Part shown: piece after piece, positions 8,939 through 17,799 of the stretch | Layout: each line of letters opens with the position of its first letter | How positions within the stretch are numbered: position 1 is the first letter of the stretch | NCBI RefSeq assembly: GCF_000003815.2 | Contig: NW_023365881.1 | Span: 111,277 to 132,170, forward strand | DNA length: 20,894 nt | Direction: 5' to 3' | Source of the DNA: Branchiostoma floridae | Taxonomy: Eukaryota > Chordata > Leptocardii > Amphioxiformes > Branchiostomatidae | Made by a program: the position numbers and the translations under genes | Notes under the pieces: generated by a model | What the model was told of the DNA's origin: nothing | What the model saw: the letters and a program-made list of their open reading frames with translations, nothing else | The model's database searches: none

Positions 8939-9398
8939 AGTCAAACCTGTATTAGCGGCCACCACATGGCCATAGTGGCCACTTTTTGTCGGTCCCTTCG
9001 ATTCATAATGATTAAGAAATAGGCTTAGCGGCCACCTGTCCAACGCGGCCACGGCCACACGTCCGGTCCCGTCGATACAGAAACACTGCCTATTGCAACC
9101 ATACAGTGACGATATGTCACCCTGCACCGAGTTTGAAATCGTAGTTTGCAAGGATTTGGAATTCCCAACAGGGTCATTTTGGCGACAGTAGAAGGTATGC
9201 ATGCCTTGAGCATCAAAATGCAAGTCTTTGTCGGTGAATTTACTGATTGAGACAATATGTTACTTGGTGAGAAAGATTAGTGGGAACTGAAATCATATGT
9301 AACTTGCTCGTGGTCAACATTTTCTCTTTAGTGGCCACCTGTCTACAGTGGCCGTATTTCTCCAGTCCCTTGATTGGCCGCTATAGACAGGTTTGACT
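8939..9398. mobile_element. Inverted-repeat-bounded element with AGTCAAACCTGT ends
   Basis: The left end reads AGTCAAACCTGTATTAGCGG. The right end is the inverted counterpart (ctatagacaggtttgact), so the two termini match over about 20 bp. GGCCAC-rich modules with ggtccc-type tails occur at about 8955, 9030 and 9330. There is no coding capacity. Ends of this kind (tcaaacctgtctatagcggcc) are common in repeats of marine invertebrates, and I take it to be a non-autonomous DNA element. A clear target-site duplication was not found. Confidence 0.6.
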
Positions 9399-9519
9399 TT
9401 AGTTGTTATGAATGTACCATAGCAGATCGTTGGACTGCGGTACTCCAAGGTGAGACTTGACACTGCAAGTAATATTTGCACATGGCATGTGGGTTTGGAG
9501 ACTAGTACCACGAAACAAC

Positions 9520-10570
9520 AGTTGTATGGCTTGTTGGACTGGATACATGGTAAGTTATTGTACAGGTAATATTTTCATGTTTCTGTGATACACCATGTAA
9601 AGTATCATACTGATAATTTTTTGCATGGTTCTTTGGTCTGGAGACCAGGTCAGGTGCTGTACAACTTAAGACATATATGACTTGTCGGTCTGTATACCAG
9701 GTACCGTACAGGTAAGATATTTTGGATTGTAGGTCTGGGCACCAGGTTAGTACTGTATAGGTAACAATGGTGCCATATGCATGGCTTTTTGGTCTGTATA
9801 CCAGGTATGTACCATACAGGTAACATATTATGGATTGTTGGTAAAGGTGTCCTCTCAATGCACTTGCATCAAGCTTGCGTCTCTGCGGGATTCAAAAGAT
9901 ACTCAACGAATTTCAGAGATAAAGAATGAATTTTCTTACGTTTTGTGTATTTTGTCTTCTAAGTCATACTTTTACGTATTACGCAATATCTAAATTATAA
10001 AAAATAGGAGAAAATAACAAAACAGTGACGCAGTGAACAAACCCCGCAGTGACACAAGTACAGTGAGAGGGCACCTTTAGTACCCTTTATCTTCAGGTAA
10101 CATACGCATGGCTTGTTGGTCTGTATACCTGGTACTTACTGTGCAGGTAACATATGCATGGCTTGTTGGTCTGTATACCTGGTAAGTACTGTGCAGGTAA
10201 CATACGCATGGCTTGTTGGTCTGTATACCTGGTAAGTACTGTGCAGGTAACATACGCATGGCTTGTTGGTCTGTATACCTGGTAAGTACTGTGCAGGTAA
10301 CATACGCATGGCTTGTTGGTCTGTATACCTGGTAAGTACTGTGCATGTAACATATGCATGGCTTGTTGGTCTGTATACCTGGTAAGTACCATAGAGGTAA
10401 CATATGCATGGATTGTTGGTCTGTATATAGCCAGTAAGGTACATGTACCATACAGGTAAAATTTACATAGTTCTTTGATCTAGCTGGACACCAGGTAATA
10501 TACTGAACAGGTACTAGTAATATTTGTAAGATATTTGGTCTAGAGAATGGTAAAGCATTTTACAGGTTTA
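9520..10570 (+). repeat. 50-bp minisatellite with splice-donor-like motifs, interrupted by a MITE
   Basis: Seven units with an exact 50-bp period start at 10091, 10141, 10191, 10241, 10291, 10341 and 10391. The unit contains caggtaacatacgcatggc, ttgttggtctgtatacc and tggtaagtact. Degenerate units run left (about 9520-9843) and right (about 10440-10570). On the plus strand nearly every unit offers CTG|GTAAGT and CAG|GTAACA, both close to the 5' splice-site consensus. The array lies within the presumed last intron. The minus strand has no stop in the unit in any frame, which produces long meaningless open frames there (10077-10451). Confidence 0.93.
9844..10077. mobile_element. 234-bp MITE with terminal inverted repeats and TA target duplication
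   Basis: The left end AAGGTGTCCTCTCAATGCAC and the right end, read in reverse complement, AAGGTGCCCTCTCACTGTAC form terminal inverted repeats of about 28 bp with five mismatches. A CTGCGGG block follows on both sides at slightly different spacing. The element is flanked by TA (9842-9843 and 10078-10079), as for Tc1/mariner-type insertions. Both flanks belong to the 50-bp minisatellite, so the element clearly inserted into the array. There is no coding capacity, so it would depend on a transposase supplied elsewhere. The superfamily is inferred from the TA duplication only. Confidence 0.8.
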
Positions 10571-10691
10571 TCATACAATTTTCAAATCCGAGAACAAGAT
10601 AAATGCTTATCTCTGCTTATCTCTATAGGTGACTGGACACCATGTGTTTGATCAAAAGTACATCACTGAAAACTTTTCTCTTTCTTTTCAG

Positions 10692-10808
10692 GGCATTGAT
10701 GTAAAATGGCAGAAGGAGAGAAGCTCAGATTACACAGCAGGAGTCAGAGATCTTCATACATCACTGTTATCTGTGTATACAGTGGTCAAAGCACCTGTTA
10801 GTTGTTAA
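10692..10808 (+). CDS. Unknown multi-exon gene, terminal coding exon
   Basis: A textbook acceptor (tttctctttcttttcag) ends at 10691. The following frame reads GIDVKWQKERSSDYTAGVRD, LHTSLLSVYTVVKAPVSC and stops at TAA 10806-10808. It enters in phase 0, matching the exit phase of 7617-7807, so the joined C-terminus reads across the junction without a break. The exon is 38 codons, has a charged helix-like start and no targeting motif I can name. It does not match a family I recognise. Confidence 0.6.
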   Translation, partial: GIDVKWQKERSSDYTAGVRDLHTSLLSVYTVVKAPVSC

Positions 10809-11227
10809 CAACTTTGTTGGTCCGACTGAAGACTACATGTTACATACTTGTAGACAAATATGAAATTGTCAGGTAGATTGGTTAGAACTGTCCTGATGAA
10901 TTGTAGAATAAGACTTCGTTTGCTCTAGTCATTTAAGTCTCTAAAATTGTATAAAGCATACACGGTGGTAATGATTCGATTCTATATTGAATTTCGCACA
11001 ATATTTGTATTCTGCTGGTACTAAGTTTACTGTAAGTAATATGCTTCTCCAATAGGAGTGCTGTATATTACAACTATACATTCAATGAATGATAATTTGA
11101 CCTGCCAAACCTTGTCTATTGTTTCAAATGTTTTTTTTGTGTGCAGCACATACAGGTCATATGCATAGGTTCATTTTTCGATGCCTGATCCTGAAATGTA
11201 AATATGTGAATACGTACACTTGCAAGT

Positions 11228-11274
<47 letters not shown>

Positions 11275-11393
11275 AAATACTTACCGTTTGTGATGCCTAT
11301 TGCTGCAGTACAATGTGAACCACTCAAAATTGACCACCAAAACGTTGGAGTGGAATAAAGCCACTTTAAGGGTCGTAAGAAAAAAGAGTCTCT
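10809..11393 (+). other. Likely 3' UTR and downstream sequence of the unknown gene
   Basis: AT-rich sequence after the stop, with AATAAA at 11353-11358 about 545 bp downstream, just before an assembly gap at 11394. It includes a (TA)n microsatellite at 11231-11269. The poly(A) assignment is plausible but unverified. Confidence 0.35.
11231..11269. repeat. (TA)n microsatellite
   Basis: About 19 uninterrupted TA dinucleotides. Confidence 0.97.
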
Positions 11394-11579
11394 NNNNNNN
11401 NNNNNNNNNNNNNNNNNNNNNNNNNNNNNNNNNNNNNNNNNNNNNNNNNNNNNNNNNNNNNNNNNNNNNNNNNNNNNNNNNNNNNNNNNNNNNNNNNNNN
11501 NNNNNNNNNNNNNNNNNNNNNNNNNNNNNNNNNNNNNNNNNNNNNNNNNNNNNNNNNNNNNNNNNNNNNNNNNNNNNNN
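11394..11579. other. Assembly gap (186 N)
   Basis: Run of N only. Confidence 0.99.
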
Positions 11580-11789
11580 TAATTTGGACCTGTGTAATAT
11601 CCAAAAATCTGAGTACAAAATACCCAAGGTCAAAAACCTGAATCGAAAAAATAAACTGAACAATGTACAAATACACCCACTAGACATATCTACTCAGAAA
11701 TCTAGTAGGTAATTTGGCAAAAAAGGGTTTAACAATTTTGTAAGCAAATCTGATTGTCTCAATTAAACTAAATCAGTCTACGTCTACTA

Positions 11790-12975
11790 ACCCTAGAAAT
11801 TAGGGTTAAGGTTAGAGTTAGCACTTAAACACTCATATCTCCACAACAAAGCACGCAATTTCAAAACGGATTTTAGAGTACAAGTACCCTTTAAAAGACC
11901 TTTCTTATCATACCAAGTGTGACCACCTTGAATGCAATATATACCCTAACCCTAGCTATAATCGCCTTGAATACCCTATAGTCCTAACCGATCCCTATCC
12001 CTAGAAGTTAGGGTTAGCGCTTAAACACTCATATCTCCACAACAAAGCAAGCAATTTCAAAACGGATTTCAGATTACAAGTACCCACCGAAAGACCTTTC
12101 TAATCATACCAAGTTTGACCGCCTTGAATGCACTATATACCCTAACCCTAGCTATAACCGCCTTGAATACCCTATAGTCCTAACCCTAGCCCTATCCCTA
12201 GCAATTAGGGTTAGGGTTAGCGCTTAAACACGCATATCTCCACAACAAAGCACGCAATATCAACACGGATTTCAGATTACAAGTACGCACCGAAAGACCT
12301 TTCTAATCATACCAAGTTTGACCGCCTTGAATGCACTATATACCCTAACCCTAGCTATAACCGCCTTGAATACACAATAGTCCTAAGTAACTCCTAACCC
12401 GATCCCTATCCCTAGCAATTAGGGTTAGGGTTACCGCTTAAACACTCATATCTCCACAACAAAGCACGCAATTTCAAAACGGATTTCAGATTACAAGTAA
12501 ACGTTAAAAGACCTTTCTAATCATACCAAGTTTGACCACCTTGAATGCAATATATACCCTAACCCTAGCTATAACCGCCTTGAATACCCTATAGTCCTAA
12601 CCCGATCCCTATCCTTAGCAATTAGGGTTAGGGTTAGCGCTTAAACACGCATATCTCCACAACAAAGCAAGCAATTTCAAAACGGATTTCAGATTACAAG
12701 TACGCACCGAAAGACCTTTCTAATCATACCAATTGTGACCGCCTTGAACGCACTATATACCCTAACCCTAGCTATAACCCTAACCCTAACCCTAACCCTA
12801 GCCCTAGCTAACCCTAAAAATTAGGGTTAGGGTTAGGGCTTAAACACTCATATCTCCACAACAAAGCAAGCAATTTCAAAACGGATTTCAGATTACAAGT
12901 ACCCATCAAAAGACCTTTCTAATCATACCAAGTTTGACCACCTTGAATGCAATATATACCCTAACCCTAGCCTAA
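11790..12975. repeat. Six-unit ~200-bp satellite with inverted telomere-like motifs
   Basis: The anchor cttaaacactcatatctcca recurs with its first base at 11824, 12020, 12223, 12437, 12640 and 12839 (periods 196, 203, 214, 203 and 199). Each unit shares aaagcaagcaatttcaaaac, ggatttcagattacaagtac, gacctttctaatcatacc and a twice-used accgccttgaat block. Between conserved parts lie CCCTAA/CCCTAG runs followed directly by aattagggttagggttag, i.e. telomere-like hexamers facing each other. The longest pure run is around 12773-12800. I see no coding constraint across the units. Confidence 0.93.
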
Positions 12976-13081
12976 GTCGGAAGGCACCCTAGCGCTCCGA
13001 CCGCAATGTAATTTCTAGGTCGATTTGAACCCCACATGACGGGAGAGCGTTTCCTTTATAAACGAAAATAAAGTAATATTT
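12976..13081. other. Short sequence between satellite and gap with a 6-bp stem
   Basis: The sequence gtcgga...tccgac forms a short inverted repeat at about 12977-13002. A ggtcgatttgaaccc at about 13018 resembles a B box on the minus strand, but a complete tRNA or SINE is not present. Confidence 0.3.
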
Positions 13082-13650
13082 NNNNNNNNNNNNNNNNNNN
13101 NNNNNNNNNNNNNNNNNNNNNNNNNNNNNNNNNNNNNNNNNNNNNNNNNNNNNNNNNNNNNNNNNNNNNNNNNNNNNNNNNNNNNNNNNNNNNNNNNNNN
13201 NNNNNNNNNNNNNNNNNNNNNNNNNNNNNNNNNNNNNNNNNNNNNNNNNNNNNNNNNNNNNNNNNNNNNNNNNNNNNNNNNNNNNNNNNNNNNNNNNNNN
13301 NNNNNNNNNNNNNNNNNNNNNNNNNNNNNNNNNNNNNNNNNNNNNNNNNNNNNNNNNNNNNNNNNNNNNNNNNNNNNNNNNNNNNNNNNNNNNNNNNNNN
13401 NNNNNNNNNNNNNNNNNNNNNNNNNNNNNNNNNNNNNNNNNNNNNNNNNNNNNNNNNNNNNNNNNNNNNNNNNNNNNNNNNNNNNNNNNNNNNNNNNNNN
13501 NNNNNNNNNNNNNNNNNNNNNNNNNNNNNNNNNNNNNNNNNNNNNNNNNNNNNNNNNNNNNNNNNNNNNNNNNNNNNNNNNNNNNNNNNNNNNNNNNNNN
13601 NNNNNNNNNNNNNNNNNNNNNNNNNNNNNNNNNNNNNNNNNNNNNNNNNN
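13082..13650. other. Assembly gap (569 N)
   Basis: Run of N only. It separates the satellite from the retroelement tail. Confidence 0.99.
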
Positions 13651-14212
13651 AATCAAGTCCTCATTTGCATAATATGTGTATTACTATAAAAATCTTTGCC
13701 TGAGCGACCTGCATGCCTAAAATGACGGAAATCCGTTGTTCTTTCCTTCAGTTATACTCTTTGGAATGTCTTGACAAAAACACTCCTGCATTTCCAAAAT
13801 CACACATTAGGAGATTCAAAACCTACCCTACCTTGTCCTGCCACCCAAACGTCAAGACCTTACCATGTTCGTGATAAGAGATGCATTGAAAAACTAATAT
13901 AATGGAATATTCTCATTCATCATGCAAATGACCCCCATTTTGCATAATTAATATTTCATTTTGTATATTTAAGCCACCTACATACAATCATTAAAATCCG
14001 TTATTTGCAACTTACACCTATCTTGAGTTATCCTTTGTGGATTTTATCTAATACACAAAATGTCCAAACTTACACAACTTCTTCCAGAGGTATCTAATTA
14101 ACACATCGAGTCCATACCTTGGTCACAACAGAAGATATATGGAAAAAATTGAATTTCCACGGCAGTATCAAAGGAAGATGTCGCTAGGGGGCCAAAAATC
14201 GTTCACATCCCA

Positions 14213-14288
14213 CCAACACACTTAGTATCAAACCAATCCATTCAGCCATTCCAACACACTTAGTATCAAACCAATCCATTCAGCCATT
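14213..14288. repeat. 38-bp tandem duplication inside the retroelement tail
   Basis: The unit ccaacacacttagtatcaaa-ccaatccattcagccatt occurs twice back to back (14213-14250 and 14251-14288) with no difference, so the duplication is recent. Confidence 0.93.
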
Positions 14289-14306
14289 CTTGAATTATTT
14301 AGACAG

Positions 14307-14333
14307 ACACACACACACACACACACACACACA
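14307..14333. repeat. (CA)n microsatellite
   Basis: About 12 CA repeats within the retroelement tail, preceded by agacag. Confidence 0.95.
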
Positions 14334-14397
14334 TAAGCGCTAGACTAAGTGAAAATATAACCTCCATGAATATATTATGGAGGTAATAATAATAATA

Positions 14398-15320
14398 TAC
14401 ACAGATGTGCTAGCAAAACATTTTGTTTAATAGAAGAGATACATGTATCATATCAAAAACAAAACTTTAAAGAAATTTGCAATGTCCTTAGATTCGGTGT
14501 CACTTGACAACATGACAACTTCAAGACTGTGCATATGGTGGATTTGTTTTCGAGTCCTTACATCACCTTGGTAAGTTAAAACAATCTGATTCATCCTTAA
14601 ATAAGGAATCTTGATGACTGCTTACCTGCCCTTAAACCATTGACTCATATAGCTAATGACTCACTGTGTTTATCAACACCACTGTTTATTTCATGATGAC
14701 TTGACTGCAAAGTAAAGATTGACAAATTTAGGGGATCCAATACTTGGAAAAGAAAGGCCAACACTTTTCATACATTTGGATATAATCCTTGCATGTCTTT
14801 GCACTTACTGTATGTTTTGTATATGTAATTTGCCACGAAGGAAAATTCATACAGTTACATAATAAACTGATATGGAAAAATAGATAAATCCAAATTATTC
14901 AGATTATATTCACACAAAACAAAAGAAAAATAAAAGCTTCTTAACCGTCAATTCCCTGTTCTTGTTACCCCTATCATCATGTGCTTGAGTGGCAGTATTG
15001 CTTAGCAAGACTCACACTAGGTCTCAACACATACAATGTCTTACATTGACAGTGACCTCATACATGTGTGTACAGGTTATGGTGAAACGCACGTACTGCA
15101 CTTTAAACATGAAATTCTGTGATTTAAAATCTATTCACCAGGAACTGCTCATACACCTATTTTTGACAGAACATCTGAAACACACATCCATAAATAGTAT
15201 AATGATTCTATCCTTCCCTATAGTTACCTTTAATACATTCTAAGGCTGTTCAATATATGGAATATATGGTAAAACACAGAACATCAGAAAGTCACTGATC
15301 CTTTTCAATCAGTCATGCTT
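14398..15320. other. AT-rich sequence without a supportable gene
   Basis: Open frames up to about 84 codons (e.g. 14989-15243) show no domain, repeat or splice support. Nothing else recognised. Confidence 0.4.
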
Positions 15321-15322
15321 AC

Positions 15323-15420
15323 AATTACAGTTACTGAAAGCATATATAGTTATGGAATATATTTTTTTTGCAAGTTAAGCATATATAGTTATGGAATATA
15401 TAATGCAAGTTACTGTAATT
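15323..15420. repeat. 39-bp direct repeats nested in a short inverted repeat
   Basis: The string agcatatatagttatggaat begins at 15339 and again at 15378, each followed by a gcaagtta. The pair is bracketed by aattacagt (15323-15331) and its inverse actgtaatt (15412-15420). Confidence 0.75.
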
Positions 15421-15895
15421 ACATGCAAAATGGTTTCTCACAACATTGCATTAATGGTGATACATTAGGTATTAGCTGCAACATTTTCTATTACATCTTC
15501 AATCCAAAGATTCCCAAAGCATCTGAATCAGATGTATCAATGGCAATGTAACAATTACAAACACAGCACACTGCATATTTTTAATCTATATACACTTCTA
15601 CCAGTTGCTTAACTTTTCCACAGTACAGACTGTACCTCACTGCATTTTTCTTAATTACTACCGGGACTTAGTTGGTGTTCATGGATGACTCCTCCATGCA
15701 GAAACAGGTTAATCCATTTCTGCATAATCAGCTTCTCGTCTGCTGCCATCCCATGTGTACAGATAACACACTGGTGGCCTGACTGGGTTGAGTATCATCA
15801 GCACCTATAGCAACAGCAACACAAAAATATATATCAGTTGTGATGGACATGATTCTGGTGAAGGATACGTTAACAGAGACACTGTATTGCATTGT
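15421..15895. other. Non-coding sequence up to a gap
   Basis: No supportable gene. Open frames that run on into the gap are artefacts of N. Confidence 0.35.
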
Positions 15896-16186
15896 NNNNN
15901 NNNNNNNNNNNNNNNNNNNNNNNNNNNNNNNNNNNNNNNNNNNNNNNNNNNNNNNNNNNNNNNNNNNNNNNNNNNNNNNNNNNNNNNNNNNNNNNNNNNN
16001 NNNNNNNNNNNNNNNNNNNNNNNNNNNNNNNNNNNNNNNNNNNNNNNNNNNNNNNNNNNNNNNNNNNNNNNNNNNNNNNNNNNNNNNNNNNNNNNNNNNN
16101 NNNNNNNNNNNNNNNNNNNNNNNNNNNNNNNNNNNNNNNNNNNNNNNNNNNNNNNNNNNNNNNNNNNNNNNNNNNNNNNNNNNNNN
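15896..16186. other. Assembly gap (291 N)
   Basis: Run of N abutting a CA-rich tract. The repeat probably caused the gap. Confidence 0.99.
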
Positions 16187-16376
16187 ACACACACACACAC
16201 ACCTACCTCCTACCCACACTCCCACCCCAATGCCCCACACACACACACACATACTCTGTACACACACTCACACACAAATGCCCGAGAGAGCACACACACA
16301 TACACATACACACACTCACAGTCAAACACACAAAAACATGCACATACACAGAGATACACACACATTCACACTCATA
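16187..16376. repeat. Degenerate (CA)n tract
   Basis: About 190 bp made mostly of CA dinucleotides with interruptions (cctacctcctaccc, gcccgagagagc). It creates spurious His/Thr open frames on the plus strand and Cys/Val frames on the minus strand. Confidence 0.95.
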
Positions 16377-17044
16377 GAGTCATATTCATAATGTTTTGAT
16401 TTGTTTGGTAATACATAATGTATTACATTAAATGTGCTCAAAATACCATCTGTATACTAATTACAAATGTGTTTGATTACTATTAGTTCTTGAAAAGGGT
16501 TCTATTGGGTGTATTTTGCTATACTTCTGCACAATAAAGTATATTGGTAGTCATTGTCAAAATAACAGGGATTGGCACTAACACCCATTTCATTTTTAGA
16601 AAAAAATAAGTCAACTTAGCAAAGTCCCACTTTGCAATGCTGTTCCATACAGGTGACATGATAACTCAAAATTAGTAAAAATGATGAATAAAAAAAGTTA
16701 TAGCACAAGTTTTATAATTGGCTCTTATCCTGGTCTTCTTTTACAATAAAAGAGAGTACTGTTTTAGTCTGTTAGTGTTTCTGTAGCTATAGAGTTCTCA
16801 TGTCATGATGAATATAATGCCTATGGTACAACAAGCTGCAGAGCTGACTGCATGCTTGTAATACAATATTGCACCACACCTAATGGCAATACTCTATCAC
16901 TCACAGGCACATGTGCTAGAGCCAACATAAAACAACTTTGCTAGGATCTTCAATTCAGGTCTATTATATAGAACATTTAATGTATAAAAGTTGTGACAAG
17001 TTAATTAGAGACTCTTTCATACCACTGGATTTACCCTAGAGGTC
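16377..17044. other. AT-rich sequence without a supportable gene
   Basis: An AATAAA occurs near 16533, but no coding exon can be tied to it. Nothing else recognised. Confidence 0.35.
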
Positions 17045-17233
17045 AGGCACAGGCCCAATGATTGATCCCAAGTTGCCAATTTATTCTTAGTATGAACTGT
17101 CAGAATCTGGATTGGCCCTAATGGTCTTCTGGTGAATTCAGTAGATTGAGTACAAACACCCCCTTGGAGCCTGATTCAGACAGTTAACATTGATACCAGT
17201 ATTCGTGAACAGGACTGGACCATCCTGTGCCTG
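17045..17233. repeat. Imperfect fold-back (inverted repeat), about 190 bp
   Basis: The outer arms caggcacagg (17045-17054) and cctgtgcctg (17224-17233) are perfect inverses. Inner arms aactgtcagaatc (17095-17107) and gattcagacagtt (17173-17185) match in inverted orientation with one mismatch, at nearly equal distance from the outer pair (40 and 38 bp). This suggests a decayed fold-back or MITE. There is no coding capacity. Confidence 0.6.
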
Positions 17234-17699
17234 GGTGTTACCTATTGCACAGTAATTGATTCAAAGTTGATGAATGATATGAAATATCAGCTCGGCTAAT
17301 TATCATTAGTGCTTCATGACAGGTGCAAAAATAATATAGAGTACACACAATGTAAGAAGTGATGTGATCTGGCCATGAATGAACAAGTGGTGTGTTCAAT
17401 GTCAAGTGTATCATGGGTTACTAACAAAATGGATTATGTTTAGCTAAAAGTTTCCAGCATTTTGACTATATTGCTTACTTTTGATATTTTAAAAAGAAAC
17501 TATGCTTATAGATGGGAATTATCCAATAAAGTAATATGATATTTCTCATGGAAAATGCAATTCCTAATCATAACATCTGGTATAGGATGATATTCTGCTT
17601 TCATTGACCACAACCAAAGTTTTTGTAACCTGCCTATAGATGTGCATCCTATTACTACTTTCCTCTGGGACAATAATGACTGGTTACTTCTCACCATAA
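17234..17699. other. AT-rich sequence without a supportable gene
   Basis: No splice-supported exon or known repeat was seen. Confidence 0.35.
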
Positions 17700-17799
17700 N
17701 NNNNNNNNNNNNNNNNNNNNNNNNNNNNNNNNNNNNNNNNNNNNNNNNNNNNNNNNNNNNNNNNNNNNNNNNNNNNNNNNNNNNNNNNNNNNNNNNNNN
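17700..17799. other. Assembly gap (100 N)
   Basis: Run of 100 N. Confidence 0.99.

Larger units (their letters stand above)
13651..14397 (+). mobile_element. Probable 3' tail of a non-LTR retrotransposon or SINE
   Basis: The segment ends with gtcgctagggggccaaaaatc, ccaatccattcagccattc, tgaattatttagacag, a (CA)n tract, and then a hairpin (acctcca 14360-14366 pairing with tggaggt 14378-14384). An (ATA)-type simple tail (14385-14397) follows. A hairpin followed by a short tandem tail is typical of LINE/SINE 3' ends in marine animals. Upstream, two diverged copies of a ~274-bp unit (starting near 13662 and 13936) share catttgcataat, gacctgcatgc/ccacctacatac and aaatccgtt. No reverse transcriptase is present on this side of the gap. 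Family assignment is inference. Confidence 0.55.

Noticed and set aside
10077-10451. Long minus-strand open frames encoding repeated YQVYRPTSHAY-type peptides
   Set aside because: They come from the 50-bp unit, which has no stop in any minus-strand frame. All three frames give the same peptide set in shifted order, and there is no start or splice context.
11790-12975. True chromosome-end telomere or a fusion scar
   Set aside because: The hexamers are short, interrupted, inverted and repeated in each of six satellite units, and ordinary sequence continues on both sides.
12976-13040. Possible tRNA or tRNA-derived SINE on the minus strand
   Set aside because: A ggttcaaatcg B-box-like string and a ggtcggagcgc A-box-like string occur, but in the wrong order, and no cloverleaf forms.
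13015-13656. Minus-strand open frame of 213 codons
   Set aside because: It consists almost wholly of N from an assembly gap.
16187-16399. His/Thr-rich open frames around the CA tract
   Set aside because: They are microsatellite translations that extend across a run of N.
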